Assembly: GCF_037325665.1 (NCBI RefSeq)
Contig: NC_090261.1
Span: 21,849,518-21,913,517 of the forward strand
Source of the DNA: Littorina saxatilis
Lineage: Eukaryota > Mollusca > Gastropoda > Littorinimorpha > Littorinidae
Direction: 5' to 3'
Length of the DNA: 64,000 nucleotides
Position 1 is the first letter of the stretch, and each line of letters opens with the position of its first letter. The notes beneath the pieces are model-generated. The model was not told where the DNA came from, did no database searches, and saw nothing but the letters and a program-made list of their open reading frames with translations. Both the position numbers and the translations under genes were made by a program. Of the stretch, positions 21,663 to 33,104 are shown piece by piece.

Positions 21663-22011
21663 TCATTTCAAACATGCTGCACACACCGTCATTGATAAAA
21701 AAAAAAGATGGAAATCTTTGTTGATTTTTTCTTTAAGAGAAGACCTAATGTCATTAGACATCTGTTTCATCATTGCTGTAGCCTTCTTGCAGGAACACTT
21801 AGACTTCTGCGCGATGTTTAAGACAGGAAACACACTTTTGACAGCTTGTAAAATCACATCTGCTGTGCTCAATGACAAATTCATTTTCACTATCAGCTCG
21901 GATAACATCGCTTTGGCATGTACTGCACCCTGTTCCTCGGGTAGATCTTTTGCAAAAGACAAAGTCTGTGATGCTCCTCATGCTGGCAGCGGCTTTTCTT
22001 GGTGTTGTCAA
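21663..22011 (-). pseudogene. hAT-type transposase fragment
   Basis: One frame reads MRSITDFVF and the next reads AVHAKAMLSELIVKMNLSLS, then TADVILQAVKSVFP and CSCKKATAMM. The pattern (an AE/AK-rich helix, then N-L-P/S, AD and a Phe-Pro) matches the region after the BED finger in many animal hAT-like transposases. A frame change lies near 21950. No ends or target duplication were recognised. It sits between exon candidates C3 and D3. Confidence 0.55.
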
Positions 22012-22078
22012 TTTCAGGATCCCTATGAGTCTAGCTTTGACATGCAGTGTCTATCGATGTCAAACTTGGAAAACATAC

Positions 22079-22156
22079 GTTGAAAGGAATTCCTGTTCCC
22101 GAACAGCCTTTTTCTTTGCTCCTGCTGAGGATCCACCTCTTTGTTGTTGTTTTTGC
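22079..22156 (-). pseudogene. Exon C3, acceptor lost
   Basis: 78 bp like C2, donor CAAC|GTATG kept. In the cassette frame it reads KNNNKEVDPQQEQRKR and FGNRNSFQ. The acceptor AG is replaced (TCAT directly before GCAAAA), so normal splicing is not expected. Confidence 0.5.
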
Positions 22157-22865
22157 ATGATAAAAATTGAGCTTTCCACGCTTTGAGCTGATCAACGCAA
22201 CTGATCTCGTTTAGTCACTTCATACGAGATTCAAAATGGCCATAGTAACAGGTTGTTTTTTTACACTAACTGAGTGAACCGAAAGTAGAAACTCAAGAAG
22301 TCTAGGAATTATTTCTCTTTTTTTCCACAGACCGTATCAATCGTAATTTAGAAAATCAAGAGTACAAAATATGGCAAAATCTTACGGGTTCCCTTTTCTG
22401 TACTATAAATAGCAATAAAATGATCACAAGATCAAGAAGGGGCATTTACAGGCTTCATGGCCTATCTAATACTAATGTACATTTGAAACTTAGTCAGGTA
22501 TAGATTACATTCAAAAAGCAGAGGGGTGGACTTTTTCTTGGGTTCCTACCATTGTAAGTTTTTGTTAAAACTTTAAACAATTAAAGTAAAGGTTAATGTA
22601 TTGGCAAAACAAAGACGAGAACCGAAAAATGCCACACTATGAAAATAAGTATGATAAAATGAAGTCGCAGTAACACTAAGCTTTCAGTTTTATGGGAAAA
22701 GTATATATTTCACGACGTTACAAAAACATATTGAACGGAATTGCCACCACCAAGGAATATGATAGCCATGCCTTCAACCCTATTCAACGAAGAGGAAATC
22801 TGTATCTGTCAAGTCAATGCTGGTGTCTTGATTACCGCTTTACTGCTTTAAAGAAATGTGCCAAC
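22157..22865. other. Gene-free stretch, possible intron
   Basis: AT-rich, no cassette exons A or B found here. Nothing else recognised. Confidence 0.45.
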
Positions 22866-23012
22866 CTTGTGTTTTTTCTTCTGTGACTCGACGGCCTCCA
22901 GCTCCTCTTGCAGTACCACAACTCGTTTGGACAGCTGCTAGTTGCGGAATGACAGACTGTCGACCTCCTGCTGGTACTTTCTGTTCCATTGTTCCTTCTC
23001 TTTCAGGTGCTC
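22866..23012 (-). pseudogene. PPP1R21-like coiled-coil exon with an in-frame stop
   Basis: 147 bp, acceptor TTGTATAG, donor AAG|GTTGG, phase 0 to 0. It reads EHLKEKEQWNRKYQQEVDSL, then SFRN, a stop (TAG), then QLSKRVVVLQEELEAVE and SQKKKHK. The pattern of DSL-FRN-QL-KRV-LQ-EL matches the KLRAQ coiled coil of protein phosphatase 1 regulatory subunit 21, an endosomal protein, from memory of the family. The stop replaces a residue between N and Q. A single broken exon suggests a duplicated gene fragment. No neighbouring PPP1R21 exons were seen. Confidence 0.5.
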
Positions 23013-23206
23013 CTATACAACAGGCACAAGAACCAATTGTATTTATGGTCAGTTGACAAAGCCATCTACTTTCAGTACATTTGACACTTTTCAACAATTT
23101 AGTCTTATGGTATGAATATTCTTCAAATGGCAAACAATTTTCTAATTACATTCAAAGTTATTCTTATAATTATCATATGTTAAAAGGCTTTTCTGGTTAA
23201 TGTTAA

Positions 23207-23514
23207 TTGTAATTCAATCAAGTTTGCGTTTTAATGAAACAGATCCTGTGATTGGTCAGAATGCCCCAACTCATTAAAAATTACCGGTCATTAAATAGAG
23301 CTTAAACAATGACCACGAGTTGATTAGTGGAAAATAAACCACGAGTGGGTATTTGCAGCCTCTTGGTAATTCACGAGTGTGCGGAGCAGGTTGTTAATGA
23401 ATTTTTTAGCTAGTGGCTATCGACAATTAGTCACCGGTAATTTGTAATGAGTTGGGACATTCTGACCAATCACAGGATCTGTTTCATTAAAACGCAAACT
23501 TGATTGTATTACAA
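23207..23514. mobile_element. MITE with about 70-bp inverted ends
   Basis: The left end begins TTGTAATTCAATCAAGTTTG and the right end is its inverted copy with few changes; pairing covers GCGTTTTAATGAAACAG and GATCCTGTGATTGGTCAG. No coding region. A further inverted match (TTGTTAATG ... CATTAACAA) extends toward 23560. Confidence 0.75.
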
Positions 23515-23975
23515 TTGTCGATAACCACTCGCTAAAAAATCCATTAACAACCTGCTGGCGAGGCGTATTGATACAGCCTCAACTAGTCTCGGTTAGCTTT
23601 GAGGGTCATTTTACAAGTAGGAAATATGAAGGCCAACGAAATACCGAGACCATAAGGTATGCGAAGTGATGACGTTGAGTACGTGACGTAAGTTAATGCA
23701 TGAATTCTTCCGGACTACGTCAGTCAATTCCAAAGATCGCTTTTGTGATGAAAAGAATTTGTTTTAGAGTTTGCTGTCCAGAAACCCGTCAAAAAAGAAG
23801 GGAAAATGTGTGTGAAAGAAAACAAAACAGGAGCAGAGTGATACGATAGGAATACAGAGACATTTCTTGGGACTTGACCCTTGCAGGTAGGTGGACTGAA
23901 AGTAGTGTGTGAACAGAACAGAACCAATTCTGTCTGTTTACAACCGCATGAAAGCAGGAAAGAGATTGTCGTCAG
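23515..23975. other. Gene-free stretch with TGACGT-type sites
   Basis: Contains GATGACGTTGAGTACGTGACG at about 23670-23690, two CRE-like TGACG cores. This could be promoter sequence, but no first exon was identified on either strand. Confidence 0.3.
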
Positions 23976-23992
23976 ATTCAATTACAATAACA

Positions 23993-24156
23993 TTAACATG
24001 CTTCCATTTGAAACTTCTCGGTCTTCATCGTGGATTGACGCCCTCCCAAAGTCTAATTGAAGCCCTCCGTCGCTTCGCTCCGTCGGGCTTCAATTAGCTT
24101 TTGTCGGGCGTCAATCCCCGATGAAGACTTCGAAGTTTCAAATGGAAGCATGTTAA
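23993..24156. mobile_element. Fold-back sequence (MITE-like), present in every array unit
   Basis: The left arm TTAACATGCTTCCATTTGAA and the right arm TTCAAATGGAAGCATGTTAA are perfect complements. Inner pairs (GATTGACGCC / GGCGTCAATC, AATTGAAGCCC / GGGCTTCAATT) give a nearly full-length stem. TTAA at both ends could be a target duplication. It was present before amplification because all seven units have it. Confidence 0.75.
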
Positions 24157-24179
24157 TCACTTAATGTGTAACTGAACAG

Positions 24180-24305
24180 GTGGGGGCCTCATCAGATCAA
24201 AAAGCTGTGTCTGGCAAGAACCGTAGTGAAGGCATTACATCCGCATCAAAGCGACGAAGGAAAGTGTCCATTCTAGCTCTGCCCTCTAAAGTCAAACAGC
24301 AGTAA
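24180..24305 (+). CDS. Exon-like 41-codon ORF ending in a stop, repeated in all seven units
   Basis: After AG at 24178-24179 the frame reads VGASSDQKAVSGKNRSEG, then ITSASKRRRKVSILALPSKV and KQQ, stop TAA at 24303-24305. AATAAA follows 11 bases later (24316-24321). It could be a last exon with its polyadenylation signal. Alternatively GTAAGT at 24302 could be a donor, giving a 122-bp exon that is not a multiple of three. The basic patch KRRRK resembles a nuclear localisation signal. The only coding change seen between units is silent (TCT/TCC), which is expected from recent duplication and is not proof of constraint. Copies start near 25423, 26670, 27910, 29157, 30400 and 31648. Confidence 0.35.
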   Translation: MGASSDQKAVSGKNRSEGITSASKRRRKVSILALPSKVKQQ

Positions 24306-24321
24306 GTCCACTCATAATAAA

Positions 24322-24387
24322 GCCAAAATGAAGTATTGCCAGTCATAATTATGATAATATGACTGGCAATACTTCATTTTGGCTTTG
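24322..24387. repeat. Perfect hairpin in each unit
   Basis: GCCAAAATGAAGTATTGCCA pairs with TGGCAATACTTCATTTTGGC; the stem extends through GTCATA/TATGAC for about 26 bp with a loop of about 10. The SINE inserted at its right foot. Unit 7 has one loop change. It lies directly after the ORF and may affect 3'-end formation or give double-stranded RNA. Confidence 0.8.
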
Positions 24388-24389
24388 AT

Positions 24390-24695
24390 TTTTGTTTGTA
24401 TGTTTGCTTAACGCCCAGCCGACCACGAAGGGCCATATCAGGGCGGTGCTGCTTTGACATATAACGTGCGCCACACACAAGACAGAAGTTGCAGCACAGG
24501 CTTCATGTCTCACCCAGTCACATTATTCTGACACCGGACCAACCAGGCCTAGCACTAACCCCATAATGCCAGACGCCAGGCGGAGCAGCCACTAGATTGC
24601 CAATTTTAAAGTCTTAGGTATGACCCGGCCGAGGTTCGAACCCACGACCTCCCGATCACGGGGCGGACGCCTTACCACTAGGCCAACCGTGCCGG
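24390..24695 (-). mobile_element. tRNA-headed SINE shared by array units 1-6
   Basis: Minus-strand head CCGGCACGGTTGGCCTAG, B-box GGGTTCGAACC, 3' end GGCGTTAAGCAAAC then (AAAC)n-like tail. The 12-bp target TTTTGGCTTTGA flanks it. Copies lie at 25631-25938, 26875-27183, 28119-28425, 29365-29672 and 30609-30915. All occupy the identical site, so they arose by amplification of one insertion. The unfilled site is in unit 7 near 31850. Confidence 0.9.
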
Positions 24696-24791
24696 TTTTT
24701 GGCTTTGAAGGGCAGGCTAAAGGTAGTCACTTTGATTAACTGGAAATAATTCATGCAAGTTTTTGTCTTAGCTTTTCTTACCTGAATTATT

Positions 24792-24890
24792 GCGTAAAGC
24801 CATGAGGACCACTCATCCTCCTACCTCTGGTGTAATGAGGGTAGTAGTCCATTTTTGCCGCAAGTACCTGGATAAAAAAAAGCATACACA
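24792..24890 (-). other. Exon-like block, minus strand, repeated in the array
   Basis: On the minus strand TTTTTTATCCAG precedes a block that reads VLAAKMDYYPHYTRGRRM, then SGPHGFTQ, stop, then CAG|GTAAGAAAAG. Good splice signals but only a 27-codon frame with a stop before the donor. It could be an untranslated or first exon with a short upstream ORF. Coding status unsupported. Confidence 0.3.
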
Positions 24891-25213
24891 ATAAAATATT
24901 TTGTGTTGCCTCAACGTGCATGTCCACCCCCCCCCCTCCCCCATGTGACCATCTTATCAAGTTGCAGATATTGCTAGTGGTCAGTGTGTTCCCAACACAA
25001 ATGTGACAAAGGGGTGCTGGTTTTTGTTTTATTAGGTTGAACTTGAAGAATTTTGTAGTAATGAATGTTTTTTGTTCACATCAATTTTGACTCGGTTTAA
25101 AGACTTTCATCTGGAATGTTCATAGATCAACCCATAAAAGTTTATCAAATTCCCTTACCAATAAATACACTTTAATTTTCCATGACCAGTGGCTGAACTT
25201 CTGTAACACTGAC

Positions 25214-26458
25214 ATTCAATTACAATAACATTAACATGCTTCCATTTGAAACTTCTCGGTCTTCATCGTGGATTGACGCCCTCCCAAAGTCTATAGTAAT
25301 TGAAGCCCTCCGTCGCTTCGCTCTGTCGGGCTTCAATTAGCTTTTGTCGGGCGTCAGTCCCCGATGAAGACTTCGAAGTTTCAAATGGAAGCATGTTAAT
25401 CACTTAATGTGTAACTGAACAGGTGGGGGCCTCATCAGATCAAAAAGCTGTGTCTGGCAAGAACCGTAGTGAAGGCATTACATCCGCATCAAAGCGACGA
25501 AGGAAAGTGTCCATTCTAGCTCTGCCCTCCAAAGTCAAACAGCAGTAAGTCCACTCATAATAAAGCCAAAATGAAGTATTGCCAGTCATAATTATGATAA
25601 TATGACTGGCAATACTTCATTTTGGCTTTGATTTTTGTTTGTTTGTTTGCTTAACGCCCAGCCGACCACGAAGGGCCATATCAAGGCGGTGCTGCTTTGA
25701 CATATAACGTGCGCCACACACAAGACAGAAGTCGCAGCACAGGCTTCATGTCTCACCCTGTCACATTATTCTGACACCGGACCAACCAGGCTTAGCACTA
25801 ACCCCATAATGCCAGACGCCAGGCGGAGCAGCCACTAGATTGCCAATTTTAAAGTCTTAGGTATGACCCGGCCGGGGTTCGAACCCACGACCTCCCGATC
25901 ACGGGGCGGACGCCTTACCACTAGGCCAACCGTGCCGGTTTTTGGCTTTGAAGGGCAGGCTAAAGGTAGTCACTTTGATTAACTGGAAATAATTCATGCA
26001 AGTTTTTGTCTTAGCTTTTCTTACCTGAATTATTGCGTAAAGCCATGAGGACCACTCATCCTCCTACCTCTGGTGTAATGAGGGTAGTAGTCCATTTTTG
26101 CCGCAAGTATCTGGATAAAAAAAAGCATACACAAAAAAATATTTTGTGTTGCCTCAACGTGCATGTCCACCCCCCCCACCCCCCCCCCATGTGACCATCT
26201 TATCAAGTTGCAGATATTGCTAGTGGTCAGTGTGTTCCCAACACAAATGTGACAAAGGGGTGCTGGTTTTTGTTTTATTAGGTTGAACTTGAAGAATTTT
26301 GTAGTAATGAATGTTTTTGTTCACATCAATTTTGACTCGGTTTAAAGACTTTCATCTGGAATGTTCATAGATCAACCCATAAAAGTTTATCAAATTCCCT
26401 TACCAATAAATACACTTTAATTTTCCATGACCAGTGGCTGAACTTCTGTAACACTGAC
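25214..26458. repeat. Array unit 2 (type B)
   Basis: Type B marks: GTTTGTTTGTTTGC, GGCTTAGC, CCGGCCGGGG, AAGTATCTGG, CTATAG in the fold-back loop. It shares GGCGTCAGTCC and the poly-C pattern with unit 6, not unit 4. Confidence 0.9.
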
Positions 26459-27700
26459 ATTCAATTACAATAACATTAACATGCTTCCATTTGAAACTTC
26501 TCGGTCTTCATCGTGGATTGACGCTCTCCCAAAGTCTAAAGTAATTGAAGCCCTCCGTCGCTTCGCTCCGTCGGGCTTCAATTAGCTTTTGTCGGGCGTC
26601 AATCCCCGATGAAGACTTCGAAGTTTCAAATGGAAGCATGTTAATCACTTAATGTGTAACTGAACAGGTGGGGGCCTCATCAGATCAAAAAGCTGTGTCT
26701 GGCAAGAACCGTAGTGAAGGCATTACATCCGCATCAAAGCGACGAAGGAAAGTGTCCATTCTAGCTCTGCCCTCTAAAGTCAAACAGCAGTAAGTCCACT
26801 CATAATAAAGCCAAAATGAAGTATTGCCAGTCATAATTATGATAATATGACTGGCAATACTTCATTTTGGCTTTGATTTTTGTTTGTATGTTTGCTTAAC
26901 GCCCAGCCGACCACGAAGGGCCATATCAGGGCGGTGCTGCTTTGACATATAACGTGCGCCACACACAAGACAGAAGTTGCAGCACAGGCTTCATGTCTCA
27001 CCCAGTCACATTATTCTGACACCGGACCAACCAGGCCTAGCACTAACCCCATAATGCCAGACGCCAGGCGGAGCAGCCACTAGATTGCCAATTTTAAAGT
27101 CTTAGGTATGACCCGGCCGAGGTTCGAACCCACGACCTCCCGATCACGGGGCGGACGCCTTACCACTAGGCCAACCGTGCCGGTTTTTGGCTTTGAAGGG
27201 CAGGCTAAAGGTAGTCACTTTGATTAACTGGAAATAATTCATGCAAGTTTTTGTCTTAGCTTTTCTTACCTGAATTATTGCGTAAAGCCATGAGGACCAC
27301 TCATCCTCCTACCTCTGGTGTAATGAGGGTAGTAGTCCATTTTTGCCGCAAGTACCTGGATAAAAAAAAGCATACACAATAAAATATTTTGTGTTGCCTC
27401 AACGTGCATGTCCACCCCCCCCCTCCCCCATGTGACCATCTTATCAAGTTGCAGATATTGCTAGTGGTCAGTGTGTTCCCAACACAAATGTGACAAAGGG
27501 GTGCTGGTTTTTGTTTTATTAGGTTGAACTTGAAGAATTTTGTAGTAATGAATGTTTTTTGTTCACATCAATTTTGACTCGGTTTAAAGACTTTCATCTG
27601 GAATGTTCATAGATCAACCCATAAAAGTTTATCAAATTCCCTTACCAATAAATACACTTTAATTTTCCATGACCAGTGGCTGAACTTCTGTAACACTGAC
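26459..27700. repeat. Array unit 3 (type A)
   Basis: Type A in the SINE and poly-C half; fold-back loop with GCTCTCCC and CTAAAG, as in units 5 and 7. Confidence 0.9.
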
Positions 27701-28947
27701 ATTCAATTACAATAACATTAACATGCTTCCATTTGAAACTTCTCGGTCTTCATCGTGGATTGACGCCCTCCCAAAGTCTATAGTAATTGAAGCCCTCCGT
27801 CGCTTCGCTCTGTCGGGCTTCAATTAGCTTTTGTCGGGCGTCAATCCCCGATGAAGACTTCGAAGTTTCAAATGGAAGCATGTTAATCACTTAATGTGTA
27901 ACTGAACAGGTGGGGGCCTCATCAGATCAAAAAGCTGTGTCTGGCAAGAACCGTAGTGAAGGCATTACATCCGCATCAAAGCGACGAAGGAAAGTGTCCA
28001 TTCTAGCTCTGCCCTCCAAAGTCAAACAGCAGTAAGTCCACTCATAATAAAGCCAAAATGAAGTATTGCCAGTCATAATTATGATAATATGACTGGCAAT
28101 ACTTCATTTTGGCTTTGATTTTTGTTTGTTTGTTTGCTTAACGCCCAGCCGACCACGAAGGGCCATATCAAGGCGGTGCTGCTTTGACATATAACGTGCG
28201 CCACACACAAGACAGAAGTCGCAGCACAGGCTTCATGTCTCACCCTGTCACATTATTCTGACACCGGACCAACCAGGCTTAGCACTAACCCCATAATGCC
28301 AGACGCCAGGCGGAGCAGCCACTAGATTGCCAATTTTAAAGTCTTAGGTATGACCCGGCCGGGGTTCGAACCCACGACCTCCCGATCACGGGGCGGACGC
28401 CTTACCACTAGGCCAACCGTGCCGGTTTTTGGCTTTGAAGGGCAGGCTAAAGGTAGTCACTTTGATTAACTGGAAATAATTCATGCAAGTTTTTGTCTTA
28501 GCTTTTCTTACCTGAATTATTGCGTAAAGCCATGAGGACCACTCATCCTCCTACCTCTGGTGTAATGAGGGTAGTAGTCCATTTTTGCCGCAAGTATCTG
28601 GATAAAAAAAAGCATACACAAAAAAATATTTTGTGTTGCCTCAACGTGCATGTCCACCCCCCCCCCCCCCCCCCCCCATGTGACCATCTTATCAAGTTGC
28701 AGATATTGCTAGTGGTCAGTGTGTTCCCAACACAAATGTGACAAAGGGGTGCTGGTTTTTGTTTTATTAGGTTGAACTTGAAGAATTTTGTAGTAATGAA
28801 TGTTTTTGTTCACATCAATTTTGACTCGGTTTAAAGACTTTCATCTGGAATGTTCATAGATCAACCCATAAAAGTTTATCAAATTCCCTTACCAATAAAT
28901 ACACTTTAATTTTCCATGACCAGTGGCTGAACTTCTGTAACACTGAC
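27701..28947. repeat. Array unit 4 (type B)
   Basis: Type B, with GGCGTCAATCC where units 2 and 6 have GGCGTCAGTCC. The poly-C run is uninterrupted here, while units 2 and 6 have an A in it. Confidence 0.9.
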
Positions 28948-30190
28948 ATTCAATTACAATAACATTAACATGCTTCCATTTGAAACTTCTCGGTCTTCAT
29001 CGTGGATTGACGCTCTCCCAAAGTCTAAAGTAATTGAAGCCCTCCGTCGCTTCGCTCCGTCGGGCTTCAATTAGCTTTTGTCGGGCGTCAATCCCCGATG
29101 AAGACTTCGAAGTTTCAAATGGAAGCATGTTAATCACTTAATGTGTAACTGAACAGGTGGGGGCCTCATCAGATCAAAAAGCTGTGTCTGGCAAGAACCG
29201 TAGTGAAGGCATTACATCCGCATCAAAGCGACGAAGGAAAGTGTCCATTCTAGCTCTGCCCTCTAAAGTCAAACAGCAGTAAGTCCACTCATAATAAAGC
29301 CAAAATGAAGTATTGCCAGTCATAATTATGATAATATGACTGGCAATACTTCATTTTGGCTTTGATTTTTGTTTGTATGTTTGCTTAACGCCCAGCCGAC
29401 CACGAAGGGCCATATCAGGGCGGTGCTGCTTTGACATATAACGTGCGCCACACACAAGACAGAAGTTGCAGCACAGGCTTCATGTCTCACCCAGTCACAT
29501 TATTCTGACACCGGACCAACCAGGCCTAGCACTAACCCCATAATGCCAGACGCCAGGCGGAGCAGCCACTAGATTGCCAATTTTAAAGTCTTAGGTATGA
29601 CCCGGCCGAGGTTCGAACCCACGACCTCCCGATCACGGGGCGGACGCCTTACCACTAGGCCAACCGTGCCGGTTTTTGGCTTTGAAGGGCAGGCTAAAGG
29701 TAGTCACTTTGATTAACTGGAAATAATTCATGCAAGTTTTTGTCTTAGCTTTTCTTACCTGAATTATTGCGTAAAGCCATGAGGACCACTCATCCTCCTA
29801 CCTCTGGTGTAATGAGGGTAGTAGTCCATTTTTGCCGCAAGTACCTGGATAAAAAAAAGCATACACAATAAAATATTTTGTGTTGCCTCAACGTGCATGT
29901 CCACCCCCCCCCCTCCCCCATGTGACCATCTTATCAAGTTGCAGATATTGCTAGTGGTCAGTGTGTTCCCAACACAAATGTGACAAAGGGGTGCTGGTTT
30001 TTGTTTTATTAGGTTGAACTTGAAGAATTTTGTAGTAATGAATGTTTTTTGTTCACATCAATTTTGACTCGGTTTAAAGACTTTCATCTGGAATGTTCAT
30101 AGATCAACCCATAAAAGTTTATCAAATTCCCTTACCAATAAATACACTTTAATTTTCCATGACCAGTGGCTGAACTTCTGTAACACTGAC
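28948..30190. repeat. Array unit 5 (type A)
   Basis: Type A marks throughout; nearly identical to unit 3. Confidence 0.9.
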
Positions 30191-31437
30191 ATTCAATTAC
30201 AATAACATTAACATGCTTCCATTTGAAACTTCTCGGTCTTCATCGTGGATTGACGCCCTCCCAAAGTCTATAGTAATTGAAGCCCTCCGTCGCTTCGCTC
30301 TGTCGGGCTTCAATTAGCTTTTGTCGGGCGTCAGTCCCCGATGAAGACTTCGAAGTTTCAAATGGAAGCATGTTAATCACTTAATGTGTAACTGAACAGG
30401 TGGGGGCCTCATCAGATCAAAAAGCTGTGTCTGGCAAGAACCGTAGTGAAGGCATTACATCCGCATCAAAGCGACGAAGGAAAGTGTCCATTCTAGCTCT
30501 GCCCTCCAAAGTCAAACAGCAGTAAGTCCACTCATAATAAAGCCAAAATGAAGTATTGCCAGTCATAATTATGATAATATGACTGGCAATACTTCATTTT
30601 GGCTTTGATTTTTGTTTGTTTGTTTGCTTAACGCCCAGCCGACCACGAAGGGCCATATCAAGGCGGTGCTGCTTTGACATATAACGTGCGCCACACACAA
30701 GACAGAAGTCGCAGCACAGGCTTCATGTCTCACCCTGTCACATTATTCTGACACCGGACCAACCAGGCTTAGCACTAACCCCATAATGCCAGACGCCAGG
30801 CGGAGCAGCCACTAGATTGCCAATTTTAAAGTCTTAGGTATGACCCGGCCGGGGTTCGAACCCACGACCTCCCGATCACGGGGCGGACGCCTTACCACTA
30901 GGCCAACCGTGCCGGTTTTTGGCTTTGAAGGGCAGGCTAAAGGTAGTCACTTTGATTAACTGGAAATAATTCATGCAAGTTTTTGTCTTAGCTTTTCTTA
31001 CCTGAATTATTGCGTAAAGCCATGAGGACCACTCATCCTCCTACCTCTGGTGTAATGAGGGTAGTAGTCCATTTTTGCCGCAAGTATCTGGATAAAAAAA
31101 GCATACACAAAAAAATATTTTGTGTTGCCTCAACGTGCATGTCCACCCCCCCCACCCCCCCCCCCCCATGTGACCATCTTATCAAGTTGCAGATATTGCT
31201 AGTGGTCAGTGTGTTCCCAACACAAATGTGACAAAGGGGTGCTGGTTTTTGTTTTATTAGGTTGAACTTGAAGAATTTTGTAGTAATGAATGTTTTTGTT
31301 CACATCAATTTTGACTCGGTTTAAAGACTTTCATCTGGAATGTTCATAGATCAACCCATAAAAGTTTATCAAATTCCCTTACCAATAAATACACTTTAAT
31401 TTTCCATGACCAGTGGCTGAACTTCTGTAACACTGAC
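30191..31437. repeat. Array unit 6 (type B)
   Basis: Type B; closest to unit 2, including GGCGTCAGTCC and the interrupted poly-C run. Confidence 0.9.
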
Positions 31438-32567
31438 ATTCAATTACAATAACATTAACATGCTTCCATTTGAAACTTCTCGGTCTTCATCGTGGATTGA
31501 CGCTCTCCCAAAGTCTAAAGTAATTGAAGCCCTCCGTCGCTTCGCTCCGTCGGGCTTCAATTAGCTTTTGTCGGGCGTCAATCCCCGATGAAGACTTCGA
31601 AGTTTCAAATGGAAGCATGTTAATCACTTAATGTGTAATTGAACAGGTGGGGGCCTCATCAGATCAAAAAGCTGTGTCTGGCAAGAACCGTAGTGAAGGC
31701 ATTACATCCGCATCAAAGCGACGAAGGAAAGTGTCCATTCTAGCTCTGCCCTCCAAAGTCAAACAGCAGTAAGTCCACTCATAATAAAGCCAAAATGAAG
31801 TATTGCCAGTCATAATTATGATACTATGACTGGCAATACTTCATTTTGGCTCTGAAGGGCAGGCTAAAGGTTAAGGTAGTCACTTTGATTAACTGGAAAT
31901 AATTCATGCAAGTTTTTGTCTTAGCTTTTCTTACCTGAATTATTGCGTAAAGCCATGAGGACCACACATCCTCCTACCTCTGGTGTAATGAGGGTAGTAG
32001 TCCATTTTTGCCGCAAGTATCTGGATAAAAAAAATCATACACAATAACATATTTTGCAGGGTTCCACATCACGTAAAATTGGAGGTATTATACCCTCTGA
32101 CCCCCCCCAAATCACGTACGAGACGCTCTTTGAAAGGGTGTCGGTAAGTAACAATTATTTTGCCAAGAGGTATAATAACGTACGACTTGAAAGGCAAAAG
32201 GGTATGACTTTGATCGTTTTACAAACGGTACGACTGGTTATGCGACGCTCGAGGTTTTTTTGGTTTTTTTTTTCGCGGGAGACTAATTTCGGAAAGCTTC
32301 ACCGGCGATCTCGACACGTGTTTTACTGTCTCCGGGAAGTCGGCGCTGTCAGCGTGACCAGAGTTACTTCCCCTCCGCTATTTTCGGTTCTGTTGGTTCC
32401 GCGAAGACCGCGAGCGTGCAAGTTTGCAGACGATCAGTTTTGTCACTGACTTTGTGTTTGAAAAGGCCACGACCAAGAAAGCCTGTTGCAGTTGATCCAA
32501 AACAACGAACTTTGACGTTTGCATTTTTGCGATACCTGATTTTAGCATGCTTGGTGACATTCTCTTG

Positions 32568-32755
32568 ACCATTCCAATCACTTCTGTACCCTGTGAGAGA
32601 GGCTTTAGTCAACAGAACCGGGGGAAGTCAAAGCTAAGGAACCGACTCTCAGTGGAGAGACTGGCCTAACAAAATGATGATTAAACACGTAGGCACTGAC
32701 CTAAAGCGTGACATCACTGGAAGGGCGGCATTGCAAGTGCACGGAGCCATGAGGA
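32568..32755 (+). pseudogene. hAT C-terminal dimerisation domain remnant
   Basis: Reads TIPITSVPCERGFSQQNR, then GKSKLRNRLSVERLA and a stop. The continuing homology KMMIKHVGTDLKRD and VHGAMRKTKEI lies in the next frame. CERGFS...N..K.LRNRLS is the hallmark of the hAT dimerisation domain. Only this part of the transposase is recognisable. Confidence 0.85.
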
Positions 32756-33104
32756 AAACTAAGGAAATCTGTTGACAGTGGCTGTGACTTGCAAAACAAA
32801 ACACCAAGACTTCACCCAAAGACTGAGTTACAGAGTAATAATTATTAGAGCCATACAGTTGCAACGCCCTTTCAATGATGCCACGCTTTAGTGTGTTGAA
32901 ACTTAGATTGAACTGTTGTTGTGGAGAGACACAGTCACAAGTGTGTTGCAGATGTGAATTTCAACAGGCACTTGATAGGTGTGTTGTTAATTTGTAACCA
33001 ACAACTGAACAGGCAAATAATTTCAAACTTATTGATACTCATAATAATATTCTTGTTGTTGTGGAACTGAACTGACTTTTCATAGCATTACCCTGAATTT
33101 TGGG

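Larger units (their letters stand above)
23976..25213. repeat. Array unit 1 (type A)
   Basis: Type A marks: GTTTGTATGTTTGC at the SINE tail, GGCCTAGC, CCGGCCGAGG, AAGTACCTGG. It lacks five bases (TATAG/AAAGT region) in the fold-back loop that all other units have. SINE at 24390-24695. Confidence 0.9.

Noticed and set aside
28520-28741. Plus-strand 73-codon frames in array units 4 and 6
   Set aside because: They run through a poly-C tract and are open only where its length happens to fit; other units do not keep them.
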